This document shows, one piece after another, positions 20,864 to 31,934 of a stretch of 37,542 nucleotides of DNA. The position numbers and the translations under genes are program-made. Position 1 is the first letter of the stretch. Every line of letters begins with the position of its first letter. The notes under the pieces were generated by a model that saw nothing but the letters and a program-made list of their open reading frames with translations, made no database searches and was not told where the DNA came from. The DNA is from Actinomycetes bacterium (lineage in GTDB: Bacteria; Actinomycetota; Actinomycetes; Actinomycetales; Cellulomonadaceae): contig JAEYXM010000008.1 in assembly GCA_023428465.1 (NCBI GenBank), forward strand, positions 1-37,542, given 5' to 3'.

Positions 20864-23128
20864 ATGGCTCTGAACCCCGACGTCCAGGCACGCGTCGACG
20901 CATTCATCGCAGACATGTCGCTGAGCCAGAAGCTCGCGCAGCTCGTCGGCGCGTGGATCGGCATCGACTCCACCACGGGGGCCGTCGCTCCCGCGCAGAA
21001 CGAGAACATGCCCACGAGCCCGGACTGGGCGACGCTCGCCTCCACCGGCCTCGGCCACATCACCCGCCTCTACGGCACGCGCCCGCTCGACCCCACCGAA
21101 GGCCGCGCCGCCCTGCGCACGATGCAGCGTGAGCTCCGCGAGCAGACGGGCGTCGGCGCCATCGCGCACGAGGAGTGCCTCACCGGCGTCGCCACCTGGA
21201 AGGCCACGACCTTCCCCTCGCCGCCCGCCTACGGCGCGACGTGGAACCCGGCGCTCATCGAGGCCGTCGCCGACTCGATCGCCGCCGCGATGCGCGAGCT
21301 CGAGGTCCACCAGGGCCTCGCCCCCCTCCTCGACGTCGTGACCGACGCTCGCTGGGGCCGCGTGGAGGAGTGCTTCGGCGAGGACCCGTACCTCGTGGGC
21401 ACGCTCGGCGCGGCGTACGTGCGCGGCCTCGAGCAGGGCGGCATCGTCGCCACGCTCAAGCACTTCCTCGGCTACCCGGCCTCGCAGGGTGGCCGCAACC
21501 TCGGGCCCGTCAGCATGGGCCCGCGTGAGGTCGCCGAGCTGCTCCTCTACCCGTTCGAGGTCGCGCTCCGCGAGGGCGGGGCGCGCGCCGTCATGCCGTC
21601 CTACTCCGAGATCGACCACGTGCCGGTGCACGGCGACCGCAGCCTGCTCACCACGCTGCTGCGCGACGACCTGGGCTTCGACGGCACGGTCGTCGCGGAC
21701 TACTTCGGCGTGAACTTCCTGGAGACGCTGCACGGTGTGAGCGAGGGCAAGCGTGCCTCGGCCGAGCGCGCGCTGGTCGCCGGCGTCGACGTCGAGCTGC
21801 CCAACGCGGACTGCTACCCCACGCTCGACGACCCGGCCCTGGACCCGGAGGTCCTCGCCGCCGTCGACCTCGCCGTGCGCCGCGTCCTGGAGCTCAAGGC
21901 CCAGCTCGGGCTCTTCGACGAGCCCCCGGCCGGCTCGGACGCCCCGATCGACCTGAACCCGCCCGCCACGGCCGCGCTGGCCCGCGAGGTCGCCGAGCAG
22001 TCGGTCATCCTCCTGACGAACGACGGCGCCCTGCCGCTCGCGTCGACGGGCCACGTCGCGCTCATCGGCCCGAACGCGGACACCGCCGCAGCGCTGCTCG
22101 GCGACTACTCGTTCACCAACCACGTCGAGGTGCACCACCCCGACGTGGAGCCCGGCCTGACGATGGCCACGGTCCTCGAGGCGCTGCGCCTGGAACTGCC
22201 GGACGTCCGACTCACCCACGCCGCCGGCTGCGACGTCCGCGAGCCCGGCCGTGACGGCTTCGACGAGGCCGTCGCGGCCGCCGCCGACGCCGAGGTCGCC
22301 GTCCTCGTGCTGGGCGACCGGTCCGGCCTGTTCGGTCGCGGCACCGTCGGCGAGGGCTGCGACGTCGACACGCTCGACCTCCCCGGCGAGCAGGTCGCCC
22401 TGGCGGAGGCCGTCCTCGCGACGGGCACGCCCGTCGTGCTCGTCCTCGTGTCCGGCCGGCCGTACTCGCTCGACTGGGCCGTGGGCCGCTGCGCCGCGAT
22501 CGTCCAGGCCTGGTTCCCGGGCCAGGAGGGCGCGTCCGCGGTCGCGGGCGTCCTGAGCGGCCGCATCAACCCGTCCGGGCACACCACGCTGTCGTTCCCG
22601 CGGTCCGCAGGCATGATGCCGACGACGTACCGCCACGTGCGGCTCGCGGGCAAGGTCGACGTGACGAACCTCGACCCGACGCCGGTCTTCCCGTTCGGCC
22701 ACGGCCTCAGCTACACGACGTTCGAGCACACCGACCTCCGTCTCGACACCGACTCGATCGCCACCGACGGCGCGATCACGGTCAGCGTCCGGGTGACCAA
22801 CACCGGCGACCGCGCGGGTGCCGACGTCGCCCAGCTCTACCTGCACGACGTGGTCGCGCCCGTGACCCGGCCCGTCATCGCGCTGCTCGGCTACGCGCGC
22901 GTCGAACTCGAGCCCGGGGCGTCCGCGGACATCACGTGGACCGTCGCCGCCGACCGGCTGGCGTGGGTCGCCCCGGAGGGCGGCTGGACGATCGCCCCGC
23001 ACCGCGGCTCCATCTCGGTCGGCTCGTCGTCGGCGGAGCTGCACGGCACCGCCGCGTACCAGGTCACCGGGCCGGTCCGCCGGCTCGGCCGCGACCGCGT
23101 GCTCACGACGCCGGTCACGATCGCCTGA
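20864..23128 (+). CDS. GH3 beta-glucosidase / beta-xylosidase, cytoplasmic
   Basis: 754 residues from ATG 20864 with a GGAAGG site. GH3 layout: N-terminal TIM barrel with KHF (199-201) and RWGRVEECFGEDPYLVG; catalytic nucleophile Asp279 in GTVVADYFGVNF; C-terminal alpha/beta domain (VILLTNDGALPL, VALIGPNADTAAALLGDY); and a terminal fibronectin-III-like domain from about residue 640 (VRVTNTGDRAGADVAQLYL). The segment NFLETLHGVSEGKRASAERA plus VAGVDVELP resembles Streptomyces intracellular beta-xylosidases of GH3, so xylobiose is as likely a substrate as cellobiose. No signal peptide, so it would hydrolyse imported oligosaccharides. Regulated by the divergent LacI gene. Confidence 0.9.
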   Translation: MALNPDVQARVDAFIADMSLSQKLAQLVGAWIGIDSTTGAVAPAQNENMPTSPDWATLASTGLGHITRLYGTRPLDPTEGRAALRTMQRELREQTGVGAIAHEECLTGVATWKATTFPSPPAYGATWNPALIEAVADSIAAAMRELEVHQGLAPLLDVVTDARWGRVEECFGEDPYLVGTLGAAYVRGLEQGGIVATLKHFLGYPASQGGRNLGPVSMGPREVAELLLYPFEVALREGGARAVMPSYSEIDHVPVHGDRSLLTTLLRDDLGFDGTVVADYFGVNFLETLHGVSEGKRASAERALVAGVDVELPNADCYPTLDDPALDPEVLAAVDLAVRRVLELKAQLGLFDEPPAGSDAPIDLNPPATAALAREVAEQSVILLTNDGALPLASTGHVALIGPNADTAAALLGDYSFTNHVEVHHPDVEPGLTMATVLEALRLELPDVRLTHAAGCDVREPGRDGFDEAVAAAADAEVAVLVLGDRSGLFGRGTVGEGCDVDTLDLPGEQVALAEAVLATGTPVVLVLVSGRPYSLDWAVGRCAAIVQAWFPGQEGASAVAGVLSGRINPSGHTTLSFPRSAGMMPTTYRHVRLAGKVDVTNLDPTPVFPFGHGLSYTTFEHTDLRLDTDSIATDGAITVSVRVTNTGDRAGADVAQLYLHDVVAPVTRPVIALLGYARVELEPGASADITWTVAADRLAWVAPEGGWTIAPHRGSISVGSSSAELHGTAAYQVTGPVRRLGRDRVLTTPVTIA

Positions 23129-23145
23129 CCCGTCATCCCCCGGCC

Positions 23146-23183
23146 CGTGGGCCCCGTGCCACCCCTGCGGCGCGGGGCCCACG
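23146..23183 (+). terminator. Terminator hairpin after the GH3 gene
   Basis: CGTGGGCCCCG (23146-23156) and CGGGGCCCACG (23173-23183) form a perfect 11-bp stem 17 nt after the stop. The 16-nt loop is GC-rich and could pair further. There is no long U-tract, only TTG. Confidence 0.75.
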
Positions 23184-23224
23184 CTTGTGCCGGGCGGGGG
23201 CGGGCCGCGTCGTAGTCTGTGGCC

Positions 23225-25222
23225 GTGACCTCCTCCTCCACGCCCGCCGGCGCGCGCTCCGGCATCGACACGACGGCCCTTGACCCGGCGGTCCGCCCGC
23301 AGGACGACCTGTTCCGGCACGTCAACGGCCGGTGGCTCGCGACCCACGAGATCCCTGCAGACCGGGCCCGCGACGGCGCGTTCCGCGCGCTGCACGACCA
23401 GGCCGAGGAGCAGGTGCGCGCCATCATCACCGAGCTCGGTGAGCACGCGGGCGAGGCGGGCGGCACGGCCGCCCAGGTCGGCGGGCTCTTCGCGTCCTTC
23501 ATGGACACCGAGCGCGTGGAGGCGCTCGGCCTGGCGCCGATCGCCGACGAGCTCGCCGCGATCGAGGCCGCCGGCACGCCCGCCGAGCTGATCGCGGTGC
23601 TCGGCTCCCTGCAGCGCACGGGCGGCGCGGGCGCGGTCGCGTACTGGGTGGACAACGACGCGAAGGACCCCGAGCGGTACGTCGTCTACCTGCACCAGGG
23701 CGGCCTGGGGCTGCCCGACGAGGCGTACTACCGCGAGGAGGCGTACGCGGGGATCCGGGACGCGTACCGCCCGCACGTCGCGCGGATGCTCGCCCTGTCC
23801 GGCCTCGCCGAGGACGACGCGGCGCGCGCCGCCGACCTGGTGGTCGACCTCGAGACCCGCCTGGCTGCGCACCACTGGGACGTGGTGCGCGACCGCGACG
23901 CCGACCTGACGTACAACCCGACGACGCTCGCGGACCTCGCCGGGGGCGCGCCGCAGTTCGACTGGAGCGCGTGGGCGGACGCCATGGGCGTGCCCGCCGG
24001 CGCGTTCGACCAGCTCGTCGTCCGGGAGCCGGGGTTCGCGGCAGGCTTCGCGACGCTGTGGACCGAGCTGCCCGCGGAGCAGTGGCGCGCCTGGCTGAGG
24101 TACCACCTCATCTCGGCGCGCGCACCGTTCCTGCCCGACGCCGTCGTGCAGGCCAACTTCGACTTCTACGGCCGCACGCTGACCGGCGCGCAGGAGCTGC
24201 GCGAACGCTGGAAGCGCGGGGTGTCCCTCGTCGAGGGTGCGCTCGGCGAGGCCGTCGGCCAGCAGTACGTGGCCCGGCACTTCCCGCCCGCGCACAAGGA
24301 GCGGATGGTCGAGCTGGTCGCGATGCTCGTCGAGGCGTACCGGCGCTCGATCGCCGAGCTCGACTGGATGGGCCCGCAGACGCGGGAGAAGGCGCTCGCC
24401 AAGCTCGCGGCGTTCACGCCGAAGATCGGCTACCCGGACCGCTGGAAGTCCTACGACGGCCTCGAGATCCGCTCCGACGACCTCGTGGGCAACGTGCGGC
24501 GCTCGCACGCGTACGAGCAGGACCGCGAGCTGCGCAAGATCGGCCGCTCCGTGGACCGCGACGAGTGGTTCATGACGCCGCAGACCGTCAACGCGTACTA
24601 CAACCCGGGCCTCAACGAGATCGTCTTCCCGGCCGCCATCCTGCAGCCGCCGTTCTTCGACCCCGAGGCCGACGACGCGGTCAACTACGGCGGCATCGGC
24701 GCGGTGATCGGCCACGAGATCGGTCACGGCTTCGACGACCAGGGCTCCAAGTACGACGGCGCCGGCCGGCTCGAGGACTGGTGGACAGCGGAGGACCGCG
24801 CCGAGTTCGAGCGCCGGACGGCCGCGCTCATCGAGCAGTACTCGCAGTTCTCCCCTGCCCAGCTCGACGGCGGCCAGCGCGTCAACGGTGAGCTCACCGT
24901 CGGGGAGAACATCGGCGACCTGGGCGGCCTGTCGATCGCGATCGCGGCCTACGAGATCGCGATCGGCCGCCCGCTCCGCGACGGCCCTGTGGTCGACGGC
25001 CTGTCGGCCGCGCACCGGCTCTTCCTCGGGTGGGCGCAGGTCTGGCAGGGCAAGGGCCGCGACGAGGACGTGCTCCGCCTGCTCGCCACGGACCCGCACT
25101 CGCCGAGCGAGTTCCGGTGCAACGGCGTCGTGCGGAACCTCGCGCAGTTCCACGAGGCGTTCGACGTCCGCCCGGGCGACGCGCTCTACCTCGACCCGGC
25201 GGAGCGCGTCCGGATCTGGTGA
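23225..25222 (+). CDS. M13 family zinc metallopeptidase (PepO/neprilysin-like)
   Basis: 665 residues from GTG 23225 (GTG 23219 is also possible). TAGTCT at 23213-23218 would place transcription start at about 23225, so a leaderless start there is likely. M13 marks: N-terminal DLFRHVNGRWLATHEIPAD, NAYYNPGLNEIVFPAAILQP, zinc motif HEIGH (497-501) in GHEIGHGFDDQGSKYD, and ENIGDLGG with the third zinc ligand Glu. The end has RCNGVVRNLAQFHEAFDV and a terminal RVRIW matching the family C-terminus. No signal peptide or TM, as in bacterial PepO-type endopeptidases that cut short peptides in the cytoplasm. Its stop is only 4 bp from the convergent next gene. Confidence 0.93.
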   Translation: MTSSSTPAGARSGIDTTALDPAVRPQDDLFRHVNGRWLATHEIPADRARDGAFRALHDQAEEQVRAIITELGEHAGEAGGTAAQVGGLFASFMDTERVEALGLAPIADELAAIEAAGTPAELIAVLGSLQRTGGAGAVAYWVDNDAKDPERYVVYLHQGGLGLPDEAYYREEAYAGIRDAYRPHVARMLALSGLAEDDAARAADLVVDLETRLAAHHWDVVRDRDADLTYNPTTLADLAGGAPQFDWSAWADAMGVPAGAFDQLVVREPGFAAGFATLWTELPAEQWRAWLRYHLISARAPFLPDAVVQANFDFYGRTLTGAQELRERWKRGVSLVEGALGEAVGQQYVARHFPPAHKERMVELVAMLVEAYRRSIAELDWMGPQTREKALAKLAAFTPKIGYPDRWKSYDGLEIRSDDLVGNVRRSHAYEQDRELRKIGRSVDRDEWFMTPQTVNAYYNPGLNEIVFPAAILQPPFFDPEADDAVNYGGIGAVIGHEIGHGFDDQGSKYDGAGRLEDWWTAEDRAEFERRTAALIEQYSQFSPAQLDGGQRVNGELTVGENIGDLGGLSIAIAAYEIAIGRPLRDGPVVDGLSAAHRLFLGWAQVWQGKGRDEDVLRLLATDPHSPSEFRCNGVVRNLAQFHEAFDVRPGDALYLDPAERVRIW

Positions 25223-25226
25223 GCCG

Positions 25227-25829
25227 CTACAGGATCGTGTAGCCCGAGCGAGCGACGGAGAACCCGGCGCCCGTCGGGTTGTGCCGGCACGTCGCGCCGT
25301 TCTGCGAGCTCATGCAGGTCATCTCACCGATCGTGGAGGCCTGCCCGTACTCCAGCACGGCCGCGCCCTCGGGGCGCGGCGGCGCGGCCTCGACGCACGG
25401 CAGCGTGGCCCCCTCGGCCGCCGTCACGGAGAAGACCTGCCCGACGGCGCCCGTGCACTCGGCGGGCTTCTCCGGCGGGACGTAGGTGAAGGAGCCGATC
25501 GTGCACGTCACCGACGTCTCCGTCATCGAGCACCAGATGTTGCCCGACGGGAGCACGAAGTCGGCGACCGCCTGGTTCTCCTCCGGGGGGGCCGGGGCGG
25601 TGACCTCCGGTGTCGACTCGGGCGCCGAGCTGACGGTGGGGGTGGACGTGACGGCGGCCGGTGCGGCGTCGGGGCCGCCGGGCGAGTTGTCCGCCAGCTG
25701 CGTGACGAGGAGCACGATGAAGGTGAGGACGAGGATCGCGTCCACGACGAGGAACACCGTCCACCCGGGGCTGAGCCCCGCCAGCAGACCCGCACCGCGC
25801 GGCCGCGCGGCGTTCGTCTGACCAGCCAT
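25227..25829 (-). CDS. Membrane-anchored six-Cys protein with PSGNI motif (DUF6636-like)
   Basis: 200 residues from ATG 25827-25829, behind AAGGAGG. One TM segment (about 24-46) follows a short cytoplasmic start. A Thr/Pro/Ala-rich linker (50-85) then leads to an outside domain with six cysteines (100, 109, 125, 145, 172, 181). It starts FVLPSGNIWC and ends GAGFSVARSGYTIL. The pattern F-x-x-PSGNI-x-C, paired cysteines, YG and a C-terminal G-x-GF-x-x-x-x-x-x-Y fits the actinobacterial family I know as DUF6636. No function is known. It follows the amylase gene on the same strand but is separated from it by a strong terminator. Confidence 0.75.
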   Translation of the reverse strand: MAGQTNAARPRGAGLLAGLSPGWTVFLVVDAILVLTFIVLLVTQLADNSPGGPDAAPAAVTSTPTVSSAPESTPEVTAPAPPEENQAVADFVLPSGNIWCSMTETSVTCTIGSFTYVPPEKPAECTGAVGQVFSVTAAEGATLPCVEAAPPRPEGAAVLEYGQASTIGEMTCMSSQNGATCRHNPTGAGFSVARSGYTIL

Positions 25830-25924
25830 CCACCCTCCTTGCCGCCCGGTCTGTGACCGCTCGTCGTCAGGCAGCATGGCACGGGCGAACGGGCGACGCA
25901 CACCACGCCCACAGGCCGGTGGAC

Positions 25925-25958
25925 GGCGCGGGCGGGGTGCGTCGGCCCCGCCCGCGCC
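25925..25958 (-). terminator. Terminator hairpin after the alpha-amylase gene
   Basis: Arms GGCGCGGGCGGGG (25925-25937) and its perfect complement (25946-25958) with an 8-nt loop make a 13-bp GC-only stem. It begins 5 nt after the amylase stop (read on the minus strand). No U-tract follows. Confidence 0.8.
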
Positions 25959-25963
25959 GCGGG

Positions 25964-27733
25964 TCAGCCGCGCCAGGTGTCGTTCAGCGTCAGCAGCCCC
26001 CCGGTGGGCACCGTGACCACATGGTTGCCCCCGTTCTCCCACGTGATGCGCCCGTCGGGCTCCACGCGGACGTACTTGTACTCGACCCGTGTCCCGGCGG
26101 GCAGGGCGACCTGCGCACGCCAGACGGGGTAGGTCGCGGCGGACAGCGCGACGCCGTTCGCGGGGTTCCACGACCCGAGCGCCGGGTGGTCACCGACGAT
26201 GCGGATGTCCTGCCCCCAGGAGGTCGTGGCGTTCACGGCGACGTCCAGCCCGGTCGTCCCGGTGCCGCCGCCGCCGGCCCTCGCCTCGACGTGGAGCGCG
26301 ATGGCCGTGCCGGGCGCCACGCTCGCCGTGAAGCGTCCGTCGGCGCCGACGGTCACGACCGCACCCGAGCAGCCCGACGCCGTCGGCAGGCCGGTCTCGA
26401 CGTCGCAGTACCGGCCCGCGGGCAGCGACGTCTGGAAGGTGCGCGTGAGCGTCCCGCCCTCGTGGTTGATGGCGACGTAGCCGCGGTCGCCGCGGCCGAA
26501 GGCGATCTGGTCGTTGCCGTTGTCCCACCAGTGGACGACGGCGGCGTCACCTGCGGCGTTGCGGAAGCCGACCATGTTGCGGATCTCGCGCCACGCGTGC
26601 TGGCACCGCCACCCGTCGGTGAAGCAGACGGCGTCGCGCACCGTGCCGTCGCCGTTCTGCGGGGCACCGGCGTCGCGGTGGGTCACGGCGTAGCCGGAGT
26701 GCACGCTGGGCGAGCCGTACGGCCAGGCCAGCATGAACACGTTCGCGAGGGTGTAGGTCGAGCCGTAGGTCTCGTTGAGGGTCTCGCCGTTGCGCTCGGT
26801 GTCGTGGTTGTCGACGAAGACGCCGGCCCGGTTCGAGGGCATGAAGCCCCATGCCTCGCCGAAGGTGCGCAGGTAGGACAGTCGCTCGGCCGCGAACATC
26901 CGCTTGAGGTCGCGGCCGTAGTCGAACTCGTGGACGTCGCCGTTGCCGAGGTAGTCGGTGTCCCGCACGGCTTCGCCGGCGGCGCCGATGACCTCCTGCA
27001 CGATGTACACGCTCGGGTCGCTGAGCCGGCTGCGGATCGCGGCGATGTCGCCGGCGGGTATGTGCTTGGCGGCGTCGATCCGGAATCCGCGCACGCCGAG
27101 CGAGATCAGGTCGTTCATGTAGGCCGCGATGCGGTCCCGCACGGCGGTGGTCTCGGTCGCGAGGTCGGCGAGCTGGACGAGGTTGCAGTTCTGCACCTCC
27201 CACGCGTTGCCGTAGTCCGAGATGTCGCGCCGACAGCTGTGGAAGTCGGCGCCGGAGTAGGTGCCGGGGTAGCTGTAGTGCGAGAACGGCGAGCCGGCGA
27301 ACCCGACGCCGCCCTCGGGCTTGCCGCTCATGTGGTTGATCACCGTGTCGGCGATGACCTCGACGCCCGCCGCGCGGCACGCGGTCACCATGGCCGCGAA
27401 CTCGGCGCGGGTGCCGAGCTTGGACTCCAGGCGGTAGCTGACCGGCTGGTAGGACGTCCACCACTGGCTCCCCGTGACGTGCTCCTGGGGCGGGGACACC
27501 TGGACGTACCCGTAGCCCGCCGGACCGAGCGTCGAGGCGCACTCGCGCCCGACGGCGTCCCAGGTCCACTGGAAGAGGACGGCGGTGACGTCCTTGTCGG
27601 ACGGTGGGTCCGCCTGGGCGGGTGGGGCCGTCGCGACCGAGGACCCGAGGATCCCGGCGGTGGCCACCAGGGCACCGACGGCCAGTGTGGCGATGCGCGC
27701 GCGCCGCCGGCGCGCGCTGGTCGTGTGACTCAT
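25964..27733 (-). CDS. Secreted GH13 alpha-amylase with C-terminal starch-binding domain (CBM20)
   Basis: 589 residues from ATG 27731-27733 behind GAGGGGGAG; the longer frame crosses the promoter. Arg-rich signal peptide RRRRARIATLAVGALVATAG, probable cut after AQA (about 42). GH13 catalytic residues: nucleophile Asp220 in GFRIDAAKH, acid/base Glu247 in IVQEVIGA, transition-state Asp311 in VDNHDTERN; VIADTVINHMSG is conserved region I. After the barrel and the all-beta domain comes a CBM20 of about 95 residues (VNATTSWGQDIRIVGDHPAL, GSWNPANGVALS, VEYKYVRVEPDGRITWENGG). It endo-hydrolyses starch outside the cell. Likely under MalR/LacI-type control (see 27819-27893). Confidence 0.95.
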   Translation of the reverse strand: MSHTTSARRRRARIATLAVGALVATAGILGSSVATAPPAQADPPSDKDVTAVLFQWTWDAVGRECASTLGPAGYGYVQVSPPQEHVTGSQWWTSYQPVSYRLESKLGTRAEFAAMVTACRAAGVEVIADTVINHMSGKPEGGVGFAGSPFSHYSYPGTYSGADFHSCRRDISDYGNAWEVQNCNLVQLADLATETTAVRDRIAAYMNDLISLGVRGFRIDAAKHIPAGDIAAIRSRLSDPSVYIVQEVIGAAGEAVRDTDYLGNGDVHEFDYGRDLKRMFAAERLSYLRTFGEAWGFMPSNRAGVFVDNHDTERNGETLNETYGSTYTLANVFMLAWPYGSPSVHSGYAVTHRDAGAPQNGDGTVRDAVCFTDGWRCQHAWREIRNMVGFRNAAGDAAVVHWWDNGNDQIAFGRGDRGYVAINHEGGTLTRTFQTSLPAGRYCDVETGLPTASGCSGAVVTVGADGRFTASVAPGTAIALHVEARAGGGGTGTTGLDVAVNATTSWGQDIRIVGDHPALGSWNPANGVALSAATYPVWRAQVALPAGTRVEYKYVRVEPDGRITWENGGNHVVTVPTGGLLTLNDTWRG

Positions 27734-27818
27734 GGAGCTCCCCCTCGTCGGGTCGCCGTCGACCCGTCCCGGCCGTAGCGCGCCCGTCGTCGGGCGGAGG
27801 CTCGCGGCACTCTCGACG

Positions 27819-27893
27819 CTGCAACGCTCTGCAATGCAACCGCAATGTTGCAGCAAGTGCTTGCACGCTAGGGCGCGAACGGCCCGTCCGCAA
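27819..27893 (-). promoter_or_regulatory. Amylase promoter with clustered TGCAA/TTGCA operator-like repeats
   Basis: Minus-strand TTGCGG (27888-27893) and TAGCGT (27865-27870) with a 17-bp spacer fit a promoter. Just downstream of the -10 lies the palindrome GCAAGTGCTTGC (27853-27864), and further CTGCAA/TTGCAG arms (27829-27834, 27848-27853) plus another CTGCAA at 27819. The motif resembles the TTGCA-rich operators of maltose-responsive LacI-family regulators in actinobacterial amylase promoters. The regulator itself is not in the window; the LacI at 19619 has sites of another sequence. Confidence 0.6.
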
Positions 27894-27991
27894 GACCTCC
27901 CGACCGATCGACCCGGCCCGGACTGTTACCACCCGGTAGGCGATCGGTGGCAGGATCGGCCGGAACGTTCGACCATCACAGGGAGCACCGC

Positions 27992-30589
<2,598 letters not shown>

Positions 30590-30596
30590 CGGAGCC

Positions 30597-30631
30597 CCGG
30601 CGCGTCGGGACCCCTGAACCCGGCGCGCCGG
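30597..30631 (+). terminator. Terminator-like hairpin after pepN
   Basis: CCGGCGCG (30597-30604) and CGCGCCGG (30624-30631) form a perfect 8-bp stem with a 19-nt loop, starting 7 nt after the pepN stop. No U-tract. Confidence 0.55.
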
Positions 30632-30648
30632 CCCGGGGCCAACGGTCC

Positions 30649-30738
30649 TTGTTGGCGCACCGGGCTCTTCGGTAGCCTCGGAGCCCGGTCCCTCCCCGCT
30701 CCGGCCGTGTCGGCATGCCTGCGTCCGGCCTGGAGCGG
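30649..30738 (+). promoter_or_regulatory. Promoter and leader hairpin of the PIG-L gene
   Basis: TTGTTG (30649-30654) and TAGCCT (30673-30678) with an 18-bp spacer make a good promoter; transcription would start near 30685, giving a leader of about 118 nt. CCGCTCCGGCC (30696-30706) pairs with GGCC-T-GGAGCGG (30727-30738), an 11-bp stem with one bulged base. I compared it with known actinobacterial riboswitch patterns and found no match. Confidence 0.5.
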
Positions 30739-30803
30739 CCGCCCGACGCGGGCGGTCAGCGGACTCGCTGGCCCCTGGCACGGCATGCGGAACGAGGTGA
30801 GGG

Positions 30804-31835
30804 ATGAGCACGCGCGCACGACGGGCACGCCGCGTCGGCCACAAGGTCGGCCTGCGCGTGGTGCTCCCCGTGGTCGCCTTCGTGACCGTCGTGGGACTCG
30901 TGTGCATGGGCGTCACCGTGGTCTCGCTGGTGCTCCCGGCGCTCAGCGCCGAGGCCGTCACGGTGGACACCACACCGTCGTCGTGCACCGAGCGCACGAT
31001 GCAGGTCGTCGCGCACCCCGACGACGACCTGCTCTTCATCAACCCGGACATCCAGACCGACATCGAGAACGGCCGTTGCGTCCGTACCGTCTACCTGACG
31101 ACCGGTGACGCCGCGCGCGACGAGAGCTACTGGCGCCTCCGGGAGGACGGCATCCGTGCCGCGTACGCCACGATGGCGGGCACGAACGACGCCTGGACGC
31201 CGTCGGTCACCGAGGTGAACGGGGTCGCGATCTCGACCGAGACCTTGGACGCAGCGCCCGGCATCTCGGTGCTGTTCGTCCACCTGCCCGACGGCAACCG
31301 GCGCGGCACCGGCAACCTCGTCCACGACCGCCAGAGCCTGCGCCGGCTGTGGATCGGGGAGATCACGCACATCGACGCCATCGACGGCAGCGCCACCTAC
31401 ACACTCGACTCGCTGAGCGAGACGATCACCGCCCTCGTCGACGACTTCGACCCGACGACGATCCGCACCCAGGACTGGACGATCCCCTTCCGCACCGGCG
31501 ACAACGCCGACCACACCGCCGCTGCGCTGTTCGTGCGCGATGCCGTGGCCGCGTCCGCGCAGCCGCGCACCGTGCTGGCGTACGCGGGCTACCCCAGCTG
31601 GACGTCGGGCGCCAACGTCAGCGGGCGCGACCTCGGGCTCAAGGCCGACGCGATCATCGCCTACGCCCAGCACGACCCGAAGCTCTGCGCCGAACCGAGC
31701 TGCGTCGAGTCGCTCGTGACGGCGATCCGGGCCGCCCGGCAGTACGTCGTCGCCGAGGAGGTGCTCGGCGGCGGTCACCTGCCGGGCGATGACGCCGAGC
31801 TCCGCGCGGTCGTCACGGAGGCCGACGAGGACTGA
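30804..31835 (+). CDS. Membrane-anchored PIG-L/LmbE family deacetylase
   Basis: 343 residues, GAGG before the ATG. Basic N-terminus, then one TM segment (about 18-46), possibly a signal anchor, with the catalytic domain outside. PIG-L marks: VVAHPDDDLLFINP with the zinc-binding HPDD (71-74), VYLTTGDAARDE, YWRLREDGIRAAYATM, and GDNADHTAAALFVRDA with the late zinc-binding His. The family hydrolyses N-acetyl groups from GlcNAc-type substrates (mycothiol precursors, glycolipids, antibiotics). An external location argues against mycothiol synthesis and for a cell-wall or extracellular glycan. Substrate unknown. Confidence 0.85.
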   Translation: MSTRARRARRVGHKVGLRVVLPVVAFVTVVGLVCMGVTVVSLVLPALSAEAVTVDTTPSSCTERTMQVVAHPDDDLLFINPDIQTDIENGRCVRTVYLTTGDAARDESYWRLREDGIRAAYATMAGTNDAWTPSVTEVNGVAISTETLDAAPGISVLFVHLPDGNRRGTGNLVHDRQSLRRLWIGEITHIDAIDGSATYTLDSLSETITALVDDFDPTTIRTQDWTIPFRTGDNADHTAAALFVRDAVAASAQPRTVLAYAGYPSWTSGANVSGRDLGLKADAIIAYAQHDPKLCAEPSCVESLVTAIRAARQYVVAEEVLGGGHLPGDDAELRAVVTEADED

Positions 31836-31934
31836 CGGGCGTCCCGTCCCACCGCGGCGCGCGTATCAGCCCGTCCGCTGAGGCTCTCCTCACCTCCATG
31901 GCGCAACAGCGCCGGGAGGGCCGAGGAGGATCCC

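Noticed and set aside
20858..25153. A 1431-codon open frame on the minus strand.
   Set aside because: It is antisense to the GH3 and M13 genes, has the Arg/Gly/Asp/Val-rich composition of a GC-rich shadow frame, and no domain pattern.
25853..27778. A 641-codon plus-strand frame opposite the amylase.
   Set aside because: Antisense to an amylase with complete catalytic residues; composition typical of a mirror frame.
30685..30803. Riboswitch (for example c-di-AMP type) in the PIG-L leader.
   Set aside because: Only one simple hairpin is visible and the conserved motifs of actinobacterial riboswitches I know are missing.
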